64,000 nt of DNA from Bacillus sp. AFS059628 (GTDB lineage Bacteria > Bacillota > Bacilli > Bacillales > Bacillaceae_G), in assembly GCF_002571225.1 (NCBI RefSeq), contig NZ_NVEC01000008.1, positions 147,284-211,283 of the forward strand, given 5' to 3'. A model generated the notes under the pieces. It saw only the letters and a list, made by a program, of their open reading frames with translations. It was not told the DNA's origin and did no database searches. Position numbers and translations under genes: made by a program. Position 1 is the first letter of the stretch. Each line of letters begins with the position of its first letter. Below, one piece after another: positions 1 to 7,728 of the stretch.

Positions 1-324
1 GCTCAAGCAGAAGCTAAGGCTCAAGAAGCAGCTAAAGCTCGTGAAGCAGCTAAAGCCGGGGCAGAAGCTAAGGCTCAGGCAGCAGCTGAAGCTCAAGCAG
101 AAGCTAAGGCTCAAGAAGCAGCTAAAGCTCGTGAAGCAGCTAAAGCTCAAGAAGCAGCTGAAGCTCAAGCAGCGGCTAAAGCCGAGGAGGCAGCTAAAGC
201 TCGTGAAGCAGCTAAAGCTCAAGCAGCGGCTGAAGCTCGTGAAGCAGCTAAAGCTCAAGAAGCAGCTGAAGCTCGTGAAGCAGCTAAAGCTCAAGAGGCA
301 ACTAAAGCTCGTGAAGCGGCTAAA
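1..324 (+). repeat. 18 tandem 18-bp units coding hexapeptides
   Basis: Eighteen consecutive in-frame 18-bp units encode variants of AKAREA / AKAQEA / AEAQAA. Codon use is very uniform (gct cgt gaa gca gct aaa). One unit carries GCC GGG instead of a Gln, Arg or Glu codon. The tract probably forms a long helical stalk between the cell-wall binding and 3D domains. It may begin before the window. Confidence 0.85.
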
Positions 325-696
325 GCTCAAAAACCTGCTACACAACAACCTGTTGCAAAAGAAACTGAAACAAGTGCACCTTCATCTTCTCGTGAACTAC
401 GCGTTGTAGCAACAGCTTACACAGCAGATCCACTTGAAAATGGTTATAAAGCAGGCGACCAAGTAAAATCAGCTTTAGGTCACAACTTAACAGCTAATCC
501 AAATATGAAACTTATTGCAGTTGACCCAAGTGTCATTCCATTAGGTTCAAAAGTATGGGTTGAAGGTTACGGAGTAGCAATCGCTGGTGATACTGGTGGA
601 GCTATTAAAGGAAATAAAATCGACGTTTTAATGCCAGATAAAGGCACATCTAGTAACTGGGGACGTAAAACAGTTACAGTTAAAGTATTAAACTAG
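1..696 (+). CDS. entC: EntC-like 3D-domain cell-wall protein (5' partial)
   Basis: Only the 3' part of the gene is present; it is open in frame 1 from the first base. It begins with 18 Ala/Lys/Glu-rich hexapeptides, has a short linker (about residues 109-130), and ends in a 3D domain. The three aspartates of that domain are visible in AVDPSVIPLGS, AGDTGGAIKG and NKIDVLMPD, after the opening ATAYTADP. The 3D fold is shared with MltA-like peptidoglycan lytic enzymes. B. cereus enterotoxin/cell-wall proteins of the EntA/EntC type join N-terminal SH3 domains to such a domain; here the SH3 part would lie outside the window. The EntC name rests on the repeat-plus-3D layout and the neighbouring loci, so the family is firmer than the symbol. 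Confidence 0.75.
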   Translation, partial: AQAEAKAQEAAKAREAAKAGAEAKAQAAAEAQAEAKAQEAAKAREAAKAQEAAEAQAAAKAEEAAKAREAAKAQAAAEAREAAKAQEAAEAREAAKAQEATKAREAAKAQKPATQQPVAKETETSAPSSSRELRVVATAYTADPLENGYKAGDQVKSALGHNLTANPNMKLIAVDPSVIPLGSKVWVEGYGVAIAGDTGGAIKGNKIDVLMPDKGTSSNWGRKTVTVKVLN

Positions 697-710
697 TTCG
701 TATAAAAAAG

Positions 711-742
711 AGTCAGTCTCATTATTGAGGCTGACCCTTTTT
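711..742 (+). terminator. Intrinsic terminator after entC
   Basis: The stem GTCAGTCTC / GAGGCTGAC with loop ATTATT (one G-U pair) is followed by CCTTTTTTA, 15 bases after the stop codon. Confidence 0.85.
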
Positions 743-810
743 TATGATTCTTACATTCTTTCTCCTTCACTCCCGTCCAATTCTATATACGATAGACTAC
801 CATTTCAAAA

Positions 811-840
811 GAAAAAAGAGGATGCCACAGCATCCTCTTC
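811..840 (-). terminator. Terminator of the PTS/MupG operon
   Basis: The stem AAGAGGATGC / GCATCCTCTT closes a CACA loop. The A-run on its left becomes the U-tract when read on the minus strand, just past the stop of the 851-1936 gene. Confidence 0.85.
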
Positions 841-850
841 TTGCACTTCT

Positions 851-1936
851 CTATTCCACGCAAGTAAACTGTGTCCAAGCTCCTACATAATCTAGTAAGA
901 ATAACTCTTCTTCTGCAATTGTGCCGACAATATTTTTCCGTTCATCTATCGGCATTTCTTTTAGAATGATTTGCAGTTCACCTTTATACTTACCAAATGA
1001 ATTGTTACCAATTACAACTTGCCCTCTTTCCTGTAATACACTTTCGCGCACTGGGAAGTCATAGTCTTTGTATTTTTTACGCACTTCTGTAGAACGTACC
1101 ATATATTCTGTTATGTCACCGCGTCTTACATGTAATTCTTGTAGCGTGGCTCTCTTTTCTACTTCAGTCGCTTCGTCTACAAAGTGTACCTTTAGCTGTA
1201 ACATGTAACGATTTAAGTTTCCTAGTTTCTCTAACTCTGCTTCACTCGCATAAGCATTTCCGATAATAACGTCATCAATAAGCCCTGTCGCCCATAAATG
1301 TTTCGCTTGTACTTCAATCGGTAAGTTACGATGCTCTTCTAACGTACATAATCCGTCATTAATATCCCACGGACCGATGTTAGCTGCATGTGACGTAATA
1401 AACGCTGCCGTGCGAATACCGTGTTTTTTAAAACGTTCACTACAGCGAATGAAATAATCATACGGAAGACCAGTGAATTTTTGCGGATAGAAGTTATGGC
1501 AACCAATTAAAGCTGGTTTATTTGCCTGATGCGAAAGAATATTTTCTAAGTATGCAATATCATTACTTACGTTTAGTTCAATTTTTAAGCCGTACGGATT
1601 ATTCGTCATTTTCGCTTCTGTTAATCCGTCAAAACCTAAATCTAAACGAATACCATCTGCACCTAACTCCGCAAAGAATGATAGATCGCTATAGCTAATA
1701 CCAAGTTGATCAAATACCGCCGGAGCTACATCTAAAATAACTTCCATATTATAATCTTTTGCATGATTAATAATTTCTTTAAATTCAGCTACAATTTCTT
1801 CTTTCGGACGATTCACGGATAAAAGACATGTGAATATTCTTGAAAAACCGTGGCGTGCCGCTGCCGAAATGTATGCCATATCTTGTTCTTTCGTTGAATG
1901 CTCTGGATAAAGTGAAATTCCTAATTTACGCTCCAT
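851..1936 (-). CDS. MupG/DUF871-family TIM-barrel protein (copy 1)
   Basis: This 361-residue protein opens with RKLGISLYPEHST and is a full-length DUF871 protein. The family includes MupG, the Staphylococcus aureus 6-phospho-N-acetylmuramidase that splits MurNAc-6P-GlcNAc imported by a PTS. It is the last gene of a minus-strand operon after EIIA, EIIB, EIIC and a small membrane protein, and its start overlaps the latter by 11 bases. The context supports hydrolysis of a phosphorylated disaccharide delivered by the neighbouring PTS. The actual sugar is not shown by sequence. A second copy lies at 6321-7409. Confidence 0.85.
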   Translation of the reverse strand: MERKLGISLYPEHSTKEQDMAYISAAARHGFSRIFTCLLSVNRPKEEIVAEFKEIINHAKDYNMEVILDVAPAVFDQLGISYSDLSFFAELGADGIRLDLGFDGLTEAKMTNNPYGLKIELNVSNDIAYLENILSHQANKPALIGCHNFYPQKFTGLPYDYFIRCSERFKKHGIRTAAFITSHAANIGPWDINDGLCTLEEHRNLPIEVQAKHLWATGLIDDVIIGNAYASEAELEKLGNLNRYMLQLKVHFVDEATEVEKRATLQELHVRRGDITEYMVRSTEVRKKYKDYDFPVRESVLQERGQVVIGNNSFGKYKGELQIILKEMPIDERKNIVGTIAEEELFLLDYVGAWTQFTCVE

Positions 1937-2204
1937 GCTTTTGCATCTCCTTCACACGTTGTATTAATGCCATGCTCGTAAATCTATATTTTGCAGATAA
2001 ACATGTTGCACATAAAATCGTTGGTACAATAATTACGTATGGTGATTGTAATCCTAACATTACATAAGCACCCATTGAACAACCGATAAATAAAATTGAT
2101 ACGAGTAGTAAAACCAATAAAGATTTACTTTGTACCCATTTTGAATAATGCGCAATACATTGCCCCGCTACGAATGTAATTAAGATGATAATTGCTCCGA
2201 GCAT
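1926..2204 (-). CDS. Small membrane protein in PTS operon, unknown
   Basis: The 92-residue product has about three hydrophobic segments (roughly residues 2-15, 28-50 and 55-70) and a basic C-terminus. I do not recognise its family. The ATG is preceded by GAGAGGAGAAAG. The gene overlaps the 3' end of the EIIC gene by 25 bases and the start of the MupG-like gene by 11, so it is translationally embedded in the operon. That coupling suggests it works with the sugar transporter or the hydrolase, but this is inference from position only. Confidence 0.7.
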   Translation of the reverse strand: MLGAIIILITFVAGQCIAHYSKWVQSKSLLVLLLVSILFIGCSMGAYVMLGLQSPYVIIVPTILCATCLSAKYRFTSMALIQRVKEMQKHGA

Positions 2205-3490
2205 TTTTCTTTCTCCTCTCCTGCTACTTGTTGTTTCTCATACATTTTGAAGAACGGATAATAAATAACGAATGAGATAACAAAGTTAACAAGTACAAGT
2301 ACACCAGCCATAATTGTCCAGTCCGTACTAATAACCGCTGCAATTGGTGCTAACATCGTAAATGGCAATTTCGCCATCATCAGCGGAATCATCCCTGAAA
2401 CAACTGCGAAATATGATACTGTCGTTGTCACTAACGGTGTAATAACGAATGGAATAATTAAGATTGGGTTCATTACAATTGGTGCCCCGAAAATAATCGG
2501 TTCGTTAATATTGAATAAGCCTGGCACAAATGATAATCTACCTAACTCTTTTAGGAACTTAGATTTAGAGAACATAAACATAATAACTAAAGCTAACGTT
2601 GAGCCTGATCCACCGATCCATACGAACCATTGAATAAATTGCTCTGTAAATAAGTTTGGTAATTGATGTGCATTTCCTGTAGCTGTGAATACTTCCATAT
2701 TTTCAAGAATTGCTGAATCCCACATCGGACGAATGATTGGTCCTAAAATCGCAGGGCCATGTATACCGAATGACCAGAAGAACACGATTAAGAATACTGT
2801 TAATAAACCGCCGAATAAATTATTTCCTACTAATACTGATTTTAGTGGTGCGATTAAATATGTGATTGTTGTATTTACATCAAATTTTAAACCGTAACGA
2901 ATACCCCAGAATAAAAGAATAACGACTAAAGTTGGAATTAATGCTGCAAACGAATTTGAAACTGCTGGTGGTACACTATCTGGTAATTTAATCGAGATAT
3001 TATGCTTAATCATAAAATGATAAATTTCTACTGCAATTAAGGCTGTAACAATTGCTCCGAATAAAGATGTTGCACTTAATGTTCCTACTGAAATATATCT
3101 ACCTGCATCAATAACACCTGGTACAGCTTTCGTAATTTGAATTGGTTCAACTGATGCTAGTAAAAAGGCGAGTACAGATAACAACCCTGCACTTAACTGA
3201 TTGAGCTGATAAAAGTTGGCGAGTGAAGCTCCTACCCCAAATGCTGCGTATAGCGCCATTAAACCTACTGTAAATCGGAATGGAATATCTAAAATATGAC
3301 GAAACGGTGCAATCCACTCCATATATGCATCAATTGGTAAATTTAAAAAGATAACGAAAAATGATCCGACAATCGTTAACGGCAATGTAGAAATAACTCC
3401 GTTTCGAATTGCTAATAAATGTCGTTGTCCTGCAATCTTTTGCGTTGTTGGCATAATCTTTTGTTCCATAAAACTCATAAAACCATTCAT
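2180..3490 (-). CDS. PTS EIIC, lactose/cellobiose family
   Basis: This 436-residue polytopic membrane protein has the CelB/LacE-type EIIC signature: the N-terminus with QRHLLAIRNGVISTLPL, and the FNINEPIIFGAPIVMNP motif of the substrate channel. It forms the membrane pore that moves a beta-disaccharide while EIIB phosphorylates it. I place the start at the ATG at 3490, seven bases after AGGAGG; the TTG one codon upstream is too close to that site. It follows the EIIB gene after 74 bases that hold a perfect palindrome, AACATTATAATGTT (3532-3545). Confidence 0.92.
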   Translation of the reverse strand: MNGFMSFMEQKIMPTTQKIAGQRHLLAIRNGVISTLPLTIVGSFFVIFLNLPIDAYMEWIAPFRHILDIPFRFTVGLMALYAAFGVGASLANFYQLNQLSAGLLSVLAFLLASVEPIQITKAVPGVIDAGRYISVGTLSATSLFGAIVTALIAVEIYHFMIKHNISIKLPDSVPPAVSNSFAALIPTLVVILLFWGIRYGLKFDVNTTITYLIAPLKSVLVGNNLFGGLLTVFLIVFFWSFGIHGPAILGPIIRPMWDSAILENMEVFTATGNAHQLPNLFTEQFIQWFVWIGGSGSTLALVIMFMFSKSKFLKELGRLSFVPGLFNINEPIIFGAPIVMNPILIIPFVITPLVTTTVSYFAVVSGMIPLMMAKLPFTMLAPIAAVISTDWTIMAGVLVLVNFVISFVIYYPFFKMYEKQQVAGEEKEKCSEQLSS

Positions 3491-3564
3491 CAATACCCCT
3501 CCTCTTTTTCCTTACTATGAAATAAAGTTATAACATTATAATGTTTATATTTAAAAAAATATAA

Positions 3565-3870
3565 TTATGCTAAAACTAATTGTTCTGCTTGTTTCAATAC
3601 TTTCAAACCGTCACACATGCCATAATCTCGTTGCTCTATAATTGCAACTGGTATATCGTATGACTTCGCAAGAAACTGTACCGCTGGAAGCAAATACTTC
3701 ACCTGTGGTCCGATTAAAACAACATCAGCATTTTTTATCTCCAGTTTCACAAGTTCTGAATCAACTGCTTTAATTTTATAATTCTTCCCTTGTTTCATTG
3801 CCTCTTCTTGCATTTTTCTTACAACCATACTCGTTGACATGCCTGCTGCGCAACATAATAAAATGTACAT
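3565..3870 (-). CDS. PTS EIIB, lactose/cellobiose family
   Basis: The 101-residue cytoplasmic EIIB carries the signature ILLCCAAGMSTS near its N-terminus. By alignment with chitobiose EIIB the phosphocysteine is Cys7 (Cys6 is adjacent). It receives phosphate from the histidine of the EIIA protein and passes it to the sugar in EIIC. The gene begins one base after the EIIA stop codon, which implies translational coupling. Length and motif are typical of the family. Confidence 0.93.
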   Translation of the reverse strand: MYILLCCAAGMSTSMVVRKMQEEAMKQGKNYKIKAVDSELVKLEIKNADVVLIGPQVKYLLPAVQFLAKSYDIPVAIIEQRDYGMCDGLKVLKQAEQLVLA

Positions 3871-3871
3871 C

Positions 3872-4192
3872 TTATACTGTCACTTTCTCTTCTATTCGTT
3901 TATGAAGAGTGATAAATTCTTCAGCAAGTTCTTTCACTGTAATTGCATTCATTAAATGATCTTGCGCATGCACTAACAGTAAACTGATTTCTGCATGATT
4001 TCCTCTTGCCTCTTCTTGAATTAAGTCTGTTTGAATGCGATGAGCTGCTGAAATTTCTTCACTAGCAAGTGTCATCTTTTCACTCGCATTCTCAAAATCT
4101 CCTTGTCTTGCAAAAGCAATTGCTTCAAGTGACGCGCTTCTCGCGTTGCCACCATGTAAAATTAACGCAAATGGAGTTTGCATATCAGTCAT
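3872..4192 (-). CDS. PTS EIIA, lactose/cellobiose family
   Basis: This is a 106-residue helical EIIA. The motif LLLVHAQDHLMNA places the phosphorylated histidine at residue 75 of the start chosen here. It takes phosphate from HPr and hands it to EIIB. The start is the ATG at 4192, six bases after GGGGGAA; an in-frame TTG five codons earlier overlaps that ribosome binding site and is unlikely. It is the first gene of the minus-strand PTS operon, with a candidate cre box upstream. Confidence 0.92.
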   Translation of the reverse strand: MTDMQTPFALILHGGNARSASLEAIAFARQGDFENASEKMTLASEEISAAHRIQTDLIQEEARGNHAEISLLLVHAQDHLMNAITVKELAEEFITLHKRIEEKVTV

Positions 4193-4237
4193 TTCAAATT
4201 CCCCCAAGCTATCTTTTTTCTATATGGTTATCTTATT

Positions 4238-4252
4238 ATGAAAACGCATACA
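4238..4252. promoter_or_regulatory. Candidate CcpA cre box before PTS operon
   Basis: ATGAAAACGCATACA fits the cre consensus WTGNAANCGNWNNCW at every fixed position. It lies 46 bases upstream of the EIIA start, as expected for carbon catabolite repression of a sugar operon. Binding is not shown. Confidence 0.55.
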
Positions 4253-4264
4253 ATTAAACATAAA

Positions 4265-4292
4265 AAACTTCCGTTGTGTAACGGAAGTTTTT
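4265..4292 (-). terminator. Terminator of the PRD regulator gene
   Basis: The stem AACTTCCGTT / AACGGAAGTT with a 4-base loop lies between the regulator stop and the PTS operon promoter. It has runs of A and T on both sides, so the regulator appears to be transcribed separately from the PTS genes. Confidence 0.8.
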
Positions 4293-4303
4293 ATATACTT
4301 CTC

Positions 4304-6244
4304 TTATAACGATAATAATATCTCTTGAAAATCTTCAACCACTTCAGCCTGAGCTAATTTCTCTATCGTATTTTGATTAGACATAATATCATATAAAAAA
4401 TCATAAAGCTTTTGTAAATCTTCATTATTATTGCGCTTTACACTAAATAAAATAATAACTTGTACTTTCTTATCTCCCCAGTCAACCGCTTTATTAAGTG
4501 TACAAAACATCAAAAATGTTTTCTCACTTAATAACTGCATTGGATGTGGAATCGCAACTAAATTCCCGACCGCTGTAGGAGATGTACTCTCTCTTTCCAT
4601 AACAGATTCATAAAAGTTTTCTGGTACATAGTTTTTCTCAGCAGCTTTCTCACATAAAAATCGAATAACCTCTTCCTTCGTAGAAGCGCTATGATTTAAG
4701 AAAATCAAATCTTCCTTCATATATTGCTGCACACTAGTATTCACATTCGTAAACAACTGCTGACCAATTGACTTAATCTCTTTATCATCAAATATTGAAT
4801 TTACTTTTATAACAGGTACAGGCAAACCACTTGGTATATGAATCGTACTAATAATACAATCTATCTTTTCTTTGTAGAGATCTTCTACTTTCAATTGATA
4901 ATAGCCTGTAATCCCTACAATCTCTAATTTATCTCGGAACTGTGATAGAATTTTATATTTCAATAGCTGGGCGCTTCCTTGACCAGTCGCACAAACTAAT
5001 AAACATCTTTTCTTTTGATTCTGTTCTTGTAAACGACTCATCGCTCCGCCGAAGTGAATCGCAATATAACCAATTTCACTTTCCGGAATCGATTCTCCCG
5101 TATATTCACCAATTATATCTCCAACGAGAACCGCAATTTCAAAAGCATACGGATAATTCTTTTTCACTTCTGCCAATAGAGGATTTCTCGTATTTAACTT
5201 ATACTTCAAACGGTTTAATAATGTTTTTAAATGAACACCAAATCCAAATAATAATTCCTCATCATAATAAAAAATAAGATTCCGTTCTTCCGCTACTTTA
5301 AAGAGAATATGTTGCATAAATGCATATAGATCTTTCCCTAATAATTCTTCTACATTTTCATAACGGTCTTTCGCTGTAACAGCAGTACTTAATAAATGCA
5401 TCGTTACATATAAAACTTCTTCTTCGGGAAATGAAAGATGCAACGCTTTCTCTAAATCCCCTAAAATCGCTTTCGCAATTGTATATTCTTTCTTTATGAT
5501 AAGTTCAGCTTGCTCTGCATTTAGTCCTTTCATATAATGTTGATCTTCACAACGCTTTAATGCAATTGCAATATGAATGACTAAATTATCAATTTCTATA
5601 TCTGATAAATATATCGTTCCTCCTTCAATATACTTTAATATAACCGAACGGATAAGCGGTATATGAGGTAACGATACATATGTATCACTCTGTTCAAATT
5701 GCTCATGAAACGGAGTATGATCATAACGTGGTAAACCATATTGTGATAAACAAGAACGAATACGAAACTCCTCTCCGACAACACGTATACCATAATACGG
5801 TCTCTTTTCAATTTGTAATTTATAGCGACCACATATATCTGTAACATCTTTCATAATTAAATTTACAGTCGATTTACTTACATAAATCTCCTCTGCTAAC
5901 TGCGAAAGCTTCACATACCCATCTGTCGTTAAAATACGTTGCAGAATGTACGCTATCCTTTCTTCATAAGAAGTTGGGATCTTTTCCGTCTGTTTTTGAA
6001 ATAGATTCACGCAAAACTCTTCAAACTTCTTCGTTTGTATAATTTCTAGTTCGTATCCAGTCCCTCTTTGCGATTCAATTTTTGCTCCGTTTTCTTCCAA
6101 TATATCATTCAATAACTTTATATCTTTTTGAATCGTCTTCGTTGATACATGTAAACGGCTCGCTAAAAAAGCTCGATTTAACATCGATTTCTCTTCTAAA
6201 AACTCCTCTAAAATAGAAACTAATCGCTGATGCACCTTTGTCAT
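4304..6244 (-). CDS. PRD-containing PTS-controlled transcription activator
   Basis: This 646-residue regulator has the LicR/ManR/MtlR layout. N-terminal helix-turn-helix segments (for example VSTKTIQKDIKLLND, residues about 33-47) are followed by a second HTH, two PRD domains (about 180-390), a GatB-like EIIB domain with VCATGQGSAQLL (Cys418) and a C-terminal fructose/mannitol-type EIIA with IPHPMQ (His567). Such proteins activate sugar PTS operons according to phosphorylation by HPr and the cognate EIIs. It lies directly upstream of the PTS genes in the same orientation, which makes them the likely target. It is not a BglG-type RNA-binding antiterminator, because it lacks the CAT domain. Confidence 0.88.
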   Translation of the reverse strand: MTKVHQRLVSILEEFLEEKSMLNRAFLASRLHVSTKTIQKDIKLLNDILEENGAKIESQRGTGYELEIIQTKKFEEFCVNLFQKQTEKIPTSYEERIAYILQRILTTDGYVKLSQLAEEIYVSKSTVNLIMKDVTDICGRYKLQIEKRPYYGIRVVGEEFRIRSCLSQYGLPRYDHTPFHEQFEQSDTYVSLPHIPLIRSVILKYIEGGTIYLSDIEIDNLVIHIAIALKRCEDQHYMKGLNAEQAELIIKKEYTIAKAILGDLEKALHLSFPEEEVLYVTMHLLSTAVTAKDRYENVEELLGKDLYAFMQHILFKVAEERNLIFYYDEELLFGFGVHLKTLLNRLKYKLNTRNPLLAEVKKNYPYAFEIAVLVGDIIGEYTGESIPESEIGYIAIHFGGAMSRLQEQNQKKRCLLVCATGQGSAQLLKYKILSQFRDKLEIVGITGYYQLKVEDLYKEKIDCIISTIHIPSGLPVPVIKVNSIFDDKEIKSIGQQLFTNVNTSVQQYMKEDLIFLNHSASTKEEVIRFLCEKAAEKNYVPENFYESVMERESTSPTAVGNLVAIPHPMQLLSEKTFLMFCTLNKAVDWGDKKVQVIILFSVKRNNNEDLQKLYDFLYDIMSNQNTIEKLAQAEVVEDFQEILLSL

Positions 6245-6270
6245 AGCTCTTCCTCTCGCAATTTATATAT

Positions 6271-6312
6271 AAAAAGGAAAAAGCTGCTGAGGTCAGTAGT
6301 TTTTTCCTTTTT
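6271..6312 (-). terminator. Terminator of second MupG-like gene
   Basis: A long hairpin, AAAAAGGAAAAA then GCTGCTGA / TCAGTAGT then TTTTTTCCTTTTT, lies just beyond the stop of the 6321-7409 gene. Confidence 0.75.
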
Positions 6313-6320
6313 CATTTTAT

Positions 6321-7409
6321 CTATTTCTTTAATGTAAATCCGAATTTATCCCATGCTTGTAAATAATCTAATAAGAAAATTTCTTCTTCCACAATTCGGC
6401 CAACTACATTTGTTTTTCCTGTGTTCACCATATCTTTTAAAGCAATTTGCAATTCACCTTTATACTGACCGTACTGTTCATTATCAATTAAAAGATCCCC
6501 GCGCTTAATTTCGCGTGTATTATGCGGTTTGAACTCTTCTTTCTTATATTTCACACGACTTTGTGTCGAACGAATCATATATTCAGATACATCTCCGCGA
6601 TAAAAATGCGGTTCCTCTAATACAATAATTTTTTCTAATTCTGTTGTCGTATCGTATAACTCTATATCAAAAGTTTGTTTTTCTTTATTTAATGCACCTA
6701 GTGCCTCTAATTCTTTTTCTGATGCATACGCATTCGCAATAATGACATCATCAATTAATTCTGTTGCAAATAAATGCTTCGCCTGTGTTGTCATCGGTAA
6801 TTCACGATGCTGCTCTAACGTACATAATCCTTCTGTTACTGGCCAAGGCCCATATGTTGCATCAAATGATGAAATAAAAGCAGCCGTTCTCATACCGTAA
6901 TCTTTAAATTGTTTCGAGCATGTAACAAAATGATCATATGATAATCCTGAATAACGATGCGGATAAAAATTATGGCAACCAATTAAATTTTCACGATTTG
7001 GTCTATGGCTCATAATATTATCAACATATTTCGTACCGTTACTCATATTAATTTCAATTTTTAAGCCGTATGGATTGTAAGTCATAATCGATTCTTCTAA
7101 ACCAGAGAATCCAACATCTAAACGAATACCGTACGCTCCTAACTCATGGAAGAACGATAAATCATCATATGAAATACCTAATTGTGTAAAGACAGAGGGA
7201 CTAATATCAACTAATACTTGGAACCCTAATGCATTTGCATGCGAGATCGTCTCTTTAAAGTCTTCTATAATTTTCTCTTTCTCTCCATCTACAGACAATA
7301 AGCATGTGAATACACGTGTAAATCCGTATTTACTTGCTAATGTTAAATATTCCTTATCTTTCTCTACTGTTGAATGTTCTGGATAAATAGAAATACCTAA
7401 TCGTCTCAT
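6321..7409 (-). CDS. MupG/DUF871-family TIM-barrel protein (copy 2)
   Basis: This is a 362-residue paralogue of the protein at 851-1936. It shares the opening LGISIYPEHST, the block GCHNFYPH, the TAAFISS segment and the ending EEIFLLDYLQAW. It has its own promoter region and terminator, so it is a separate unit upstream of the PRD regulator. Family knowledge (MupG) suggests cleavage of a 6-phosphorylated amino-sugar disaccharide. Two paralogues around one PTS suggest two related substrates or differing expression. Confidence 0.83.
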   Translation of the reverse strand: MRRLGISIYPEHSTVEKDKEYLTLASKYGFTRVFTCLLSVDGEKEKIIEDFKETISHANALGFQVLVDISPSVFTQLGISYDDLSFFHELGAYGIRLDVGFSGLEESIMTYNPYGLKIEINMSNGTKYVDNIMSHRPNRENLIGCHNFYPHRYSGLSYDHFVTCSKQFKDYGMRTAAFISSFDATYGPWPVTEGLCTLEQHRELPMTTQAKHLFATELIDDVIIANAYASEKELEALGALNKEKQTFDIELYDTTTELEKIIVLEEPHFYRGDVSEYMIRSTQSRVKYKKEEFKPHNTREIKRGDLLIDNEQYGQYKGELQIALKDMVNTGKTNVVGRIVEEEIFLLDYLQAWDKFGFTLKK

Positions 7410-7435
7410 ATGTACACGCCTCTTTCTTTATTGTT

Positions 7436-7450
7436 TTGTAAACCTTTTCA
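7436..7450. promoter_or_regulatory. Weak cre-like box before MupG copy 2
   Basis: TGTAAACCTTTTCA matches the 14-base cre consensus TGWAANCGNTNWCA except for one central base. It sits 28 bases upstream of the start codon. Confidence 0.35.
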
Positions 7451-7728
7451 AATATATGTAGTGAAAAAGCATATAATCCCCTTCTCATTCACTACGTTTT
7501 GAATCCGCTTTCTTTAAAGAAAAAACAATTTCTATCATTCATAACAACTACAAGTCTATACATCTATACTTTACAACTTTTTTTCATAGTTGTGTAGCTT
7601 TTACACAAATTTGTCAGTTTTTTCACCGCAAAAATTGTTATACGTTTTCAAGGCACCTTCCTTGACTGTTACATTGACCAATACATATACTCGAAAGAAC
7701 AGAGAAATTTTATATAGGGGATGAATAT
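7451..7728. other. Intergenic region with short palindromes
   Basis: This stretch separates the divergent MupG-like and MFS genes. It holds TTTCTTTAAAGAAA (7509-7522) and an ACAACT / AGTTGT inverted repeat (7573-7593). I see no convincing small gene or known riboswitch; the MFS ribosome binding site AGGGGATGA lies near 7717. Confidence 0.4.

Noticed and set aside
1-324. CRISPR-like repeat array
   Set aside because: The repeats are contiguous, in frame and without spacers; they encode a protein stalk.
41-409. 122-residue Lys/Leu/Gln-rich frame
   Set aside because: It is the +1 shadow of the 18-bp repeats of the EntC-like gene, whose own frame is open from base 1 and ends in a 3D domain.
4304-6244. 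BglG-type RNA antiterminator
   Set aside because: The protein begins with DNA-binding HTH domains and has C-terminal EIIB and EIIA domains; no CAT RNA-binding domain is present.
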